A stretch of 64,000 nt of DNA from Pyrocephalus nanus (taxonomy: Eukaryota; Chordata; Aves; Passeriformes; Tyrannidae), in NCBI GenBank assembly GCA_038380795.1, contig CM076260.1, positions 74,189,843 to 74,253,842 of the forward strand, in the 5' to 3' direction. The notes beneath the pieces are model-generated. The model worked only from the letters and a program-made list of their open reading frames with translations, searched no databases and was not told where the DNA came from. Positions within the stretch are counted from its first letter, which is position 1. Each line of letters starts with the position of its first letter. The position numbers and the translations under genes are program-made. Below, in pieces: positions 60,210 through 64,000 of this stretch.

Positions 60210-62741
60210 TGAAAGAGAAGTGTGTTGTGTTAAATAGACCATTCTTGAAAAGAACTGCTGTGTACTAATTTTGTAGTTTCATGCGTGTTTGGTGAAATAC
60301 TTTTATGGGATATGATATGACTGCAAACCCATTAAGTGTTGTTTGCAAATTAATTTATGACCTAAGCAAACTTCAGTTTCTATGCAATATCCTTGCCCCT
60401 CTATTTTTATGTAATATTTAAAGCTGTTGTCAGATCTTGACTGAAAGAACGGGATGTTCTCTCTACTTCAGACATTTGCATGGGCTGCCTCTACAGAATT
60501 TTGCATTGAAACAGGGAACAAAAGGTTTTTTCTCCATGAAGAACAACAAAACTTATAACTACACCCCCCAGCTCCTGAAATAAGCATTGATTTTTCTATT
60601 GTGAATATTCTCTGTAGGCTTGCAACTTGTGTGTCCATCTGCCTCTTTGAAAAGTGCATAAATTATTCTCAGTTAGTTAACTAGAAGTTAAAGAAAATTA
60701 TACTTAAAGGTTTGGAAAAAATTGGGCTGGATATTTGTGGGGAAGTGCCTTCTGTGCCGAAGGCACCCTGTGCTGGTGCTGGCTCTTTTTTCCAGACCTA
60801 CTTGTGGTGTTCCCCCTGGGTGTTTTGTTGTCCATCAGATGGTTGACAGGATGGATTGCTTAGCTTGGTGCAGGGTAATTGATGACTTGGGATTCTGAAA
60901 ACTGCTGTTAGACAGCGAGTTATGTGAGTTTGGCAGTTCTAGCTAGTGAAGGTTAATATCTGTGGGTTGGGTGAAATATATCAGTGAGTTGTGTAAGGAG
61001 ATTTGGAGAGTGATTTGGGTTGAGGCTCATCAACCACAGATGAATTTGGGAAGTGAGATGTAATAACAGCTGGAGAATGAGAAGTGTGAGGAGTGTCTGT
61101 AACAGGATTACACTGATGTTTTTATTGCAAAGGTCTTGGGCTTTCCTGGCTTTTTTTCTTGGGACTTCTGTAACAGAGCCTCTTTTAACAGAGGTTATGT
61201 TGGGATCAGTGCCATCTTATTTTGAATATTTAGTGGTATCTTTGAAATTCAGCAAATGAGTCAAACTGTAACTGATTAGGAACCTGCAACATTTTATGTA
61301 TTTCTATGACTTAGGAGAAGAACAGTAATAGTTATTGTCATGTCAGATTGATTAATCCCTCAGAATAGTTCCTTTTTGTTCCTGATAGGTTGAACATTTG
61401 TGTATGTGTTTGTAAATAATAAATATTTTCATCTCACTTACTTTGTTTGTGTACAGTTTAATGCAGGTGTTTAAGGCTTCCTTAACATAAAAAGCACTAC
61501 AGAAATTGCTTGGAGCAGTACTTTGATTGTTGGCTTTGAATATGACTAAATACCTTTTCCTCCTCACCACAGTTACCACCCACAAATGCTGTGAAGGTGA
61601 ATTTGTTATTCTAATAAAAAATCAATTGTGTGTAATATACGTGTATTCATATAGTCAAGCTATCTTTAAAACTGCATATATAATCTCTCATTTACTTTCA
61701 GAAAGGACTTGATGAGCTTCCAAGCATTTTGCATTACATGCTTAAAGCAGGAGTGAGGAGGTGATTGCTTCAGAGTTTCTGTACTGATCTGTAAAATTCT
61801 AGTGTACTGAACAAAAATGTAAGGTGTTACACCTTTCTATCCACAGATGCTACTAGAGCTTTTGATCAAAAAACCTGAAATGCTGCTTTTGTGGCTGAAA
61901 ATAGAGACTGATGATCTAAAATAAATTAGATGATTGCTGTTCCTTAACATCAGGCCGGCTACAAGATAATGTGTTCTTTTCATCAATGGGAAATGCTCTT
62001 CCTCTCTTTCTCACTTCACCTCTCCCTCTTTCATCTCACTGGTGTGAACTAAGATGTGAACAACATTGTTTTATGACAATAGACTATTTTTCCCCTCTGC
62101 TCTGGATATTAACTTCTAGCTTTTATGAAATATTTGTCATCAGGAAAGATTGCTGTGGTGAAAGAGCTGTTATGATTATTTCTGGGCTTTCATAATTTGA
62201 AGTAAGTTGCACATACTTGCCATTAGAATATATGTTGCATCATCTTCCAAGATTGTAAAATATATATTTTTAAAAGTTGATTTGTAATATTACAATTGAA
62301 AGCCTCTTCCATTTGGGACTTCTCTCTTTTTCTAAATGCATGTCTGATATAATGTAGGATTTAAAAATTACCTTCAGTTGTTTCCATTCTGATAGTCTTG
62401 TAGTTAATTGCCAAATGTTATTTGATGTTCTTGAAATTGAGAGAATTATAAGACAAATTCGCGGCCTGTCTTTATTTAACAAGATAGCTGAATTGGTTCA
62501 GTGTAGTTTCTGTATCTGATGTGCAGACACAGCAAGCTATGGTTGGAAGGCTATGCAGAGAAATAGTCTCTGTAACTAAATTTCAGATATGTGATGATAA
62601 ACAACTGAAATCATTCTAATCTTGAGAGAAGGGACATGGCAGAAGTGTAAACAGTGCCCGAACAGGATTACTATGCCCAAAGCCATAGTAACTTCCAGGC
62701 AGAGTTTTGTGATGTCTGAGAGCATTGTGTCTGCTCTCTAG

Positions 62742-62963
62742 ATGGAGCTGGGGATCAAGCTGTGGCCACCGTCTCCTCCCTCCCTTATCCTTTGGGCAAA
62801 GGTGTGAATGTTCGTGTTGGTCTCCCACTCTGCCCTGTGCTCAGGGGCAGCTACATTGGGGTGAAGGACTTGGAGCTCTCTCCTGGTAGCATCCTCTGGA
62901 TGGATCGTGGCTTGGACTATAATCTTGAGGATAACTCAGACAGTGGTCTTTTCTGGTGTCCAG
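62742..62963 (+). other. Exon-like island of unknown product in DISC1 intron 1
   Basis: A GC-richer block in AT-rich sequence, preceded by TCTGCTCTCTAG and followed by CAG|GTGAGC. It is 222 bp, divisible by three. One frame (first full codon GGA at 62744) is open throughout and beyond, reading GAGDQAVATVSSLPYPLGKG at its start and DNSDSGLFWCPG at the donor. Both borders would be phase 1, the same phase as the candidate DISC1 exon 1 end. I recognise no domain and no similarity to DISC1 exon 2. The minus strand is also open over much of the block, and an old LTR fragment or conserved non-coding DNA is an equal alternative. Confidence 0.25.
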
Positions 62964-64000
62964 GTGAGCGACTTGTGCTGCTGGACTCACCGGGAGACAG
63001 ACCTGGAGTCCATAAAAGAGCTGAATGCCAAACCTGCCTAGAGGGTTACCTGCAAATATTGTGAGGACTGCAGAGATGTGTGGGTTTTGTGTGAACTTGA
63101 TGAGGATACTGGAATTGTACCCCTTTGGCTCCAATAGCATTTAAAATTGCATCCAGTTTACTTGGTGTTAATATCTAACGCTTTGTCCAATTTAAACCCT
63201 ATTTACATTAGCTTAGTTTAAATTTGGTGTTTAAAGAGCTGTAATTATCTGTCTGCTTTAGAAATTCATAGTGATTTAGTGAGATCAATTTTAAACTGAT
63301 TTTAATTAAACCGGGGAACCTTTTACATTTTTACAGACAAGACCTGTGACTAGGTGAGGAAGTATATGCAGTCCTAGAATTACTTTTTTCTGCGTGACTG
63401 ATTTCTTCTGCTGAAGTCAAATTTAGGCTGTTGTTTTGTATATGAACTGAAAGAATTAAATTCTGAAGAACATTTTGTTCGAAATTTTTTTCCCTTGCTC
63501 CAAGCGTTGTTCCTGTTTGTTAAGACTTCTATTAAATTACTGCCAGTACAGCATTTCACTTTCTTTTTATAGTAGACAGGCTGATGGACTCTATGACCTT
63601 TTTTACTTCTGATTTTTGTGATGTTTTTTCCCTCAGACAAAAGAGAATGTAAGAGACAGCTGGGATATTCTAATTTATGGTGATAGGAAGCAGAATACAG
63701 AGGTTTAACTGCAGTCTCATGGTGAGATGTGCCACTATTCTAGTATATCGAAAATGTATAAATTGCTTTTGTTGAAGGTTATTTGGAGAGAATGTAATGA
63801 ATGTTGGGAAAATTCTCATGGGAAGTTTCAGGTCTAATGCTAAATTCTTCTATGGGATGTCATTGTAGTGAAGTGTGTATGAGACCTGTGTTAGGAGTTG
63901 CTGAAGAGTTTAGATTGTGTGCACATCTGTCAATGTAAAAGTTGACAAAGGGTCATGCTGGGAGATGAATATTAAATGTAAAGAAAAAAATCCGAAACTT

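Larger units (their letters stand above)
47303..64000 (+). other. DISC1 intron 1 (continues beyond window)
   Basis: From the GTGAGC donor at 47303 the sequence soon becomes AT-rich. The large exon 2 of DISC1 (nearly 1 kb in mammals, with an arginine-rich conserved motif near its start) is not found. Within the intron I note a G-quadruplex, a C15 run, a POU/RFX-like cluster, an old CR1 at 55000, three hairpins, a short AT run near 56740 and an exon-like island at 62742. The rest shows no features that I can support. Confidence 0.6.

Noticed and set aside
47303..64000. DISC1 exon 2
   Set aside because: No plus-strand frame of suitable length or with the conserved arginine-rich motif is present; it should lie beyond the window.
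1..64000. tRNA, rRNA, CRISPR or bacterial-type operon features
   Set aside because: None seen; the composition, introns and CR1 repeats are those of an avian nuclear genome.

Overview
The window looks like avian nuclear DNA. It has short, CR1-type LINE fragments in both orientations, two copies of an avian endogenous-retrovirus LTR beginning with a TGTGGTTTAACCCC-like end, AT-rich introns and one compact CpG island. From my memory of the LTR family, the bird is more likely a neoavian than a galliform species. There are no operons, CRISPR arrays or other prokaryotic features.

Region 1-22 kb is the 3' part of TSNAX (translin-associated factor X, TRAX) on the + strand. Four coding exons can be placed exactly (2315-2429, 4056-4186, 18938-19065, 20198-20572). 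All have GT/AG borders and matching intron phases, and together they give one continuous product from about residue 41 to the stop. The acidic catalytic residues of the C3PO endonuclease are kept. The exon or exons for the first ~40 residues lie before the window. The third visible intron spans 14.7 kb and carries four CR1 insertions. A poly(A) signal at 21986 probably ends the gene.

Region 22-47 kb is intergenic. It holds two old CR1 copies sharing a 3' module (28.7-29.2 and 42.6-43.5 kb), two solo-LTR-like copies (36.3 and 44.4 kb), simple repeats, two CTCF-like motifs and some stretches that resemble conserved non-coding DNA. Transposable elements pile up from 42.6 to 46.9 kb, ending in a head-to-head CR1 pair whose right end abuts a CpG island.

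Region 47-64 kb starts with the CpG island (about 46960-47560). Given the conserved vertebrate order TSNAX-DISC1, this is most likely the DISC1 promoter and first coding exon (47230-47302, about 24 codons). The rest is DISC1 intron 1; no match to the large DISC1 exon 2 is seen, so it should lie further right. One GC-richer, exon-like island at 62742-62963 has splice-like borders and a fully open frame compatible with exon 1, but I do not recognise its product.

No gene system unlike known ones is evident. The observations most worth checking are the exon-like island, a perfect 22-bp hairpin in a TSNAX intron, a strong G-quadruplex just after the DISC1 exon 1 donor, and the inverted CR1 pair next to that promoter.
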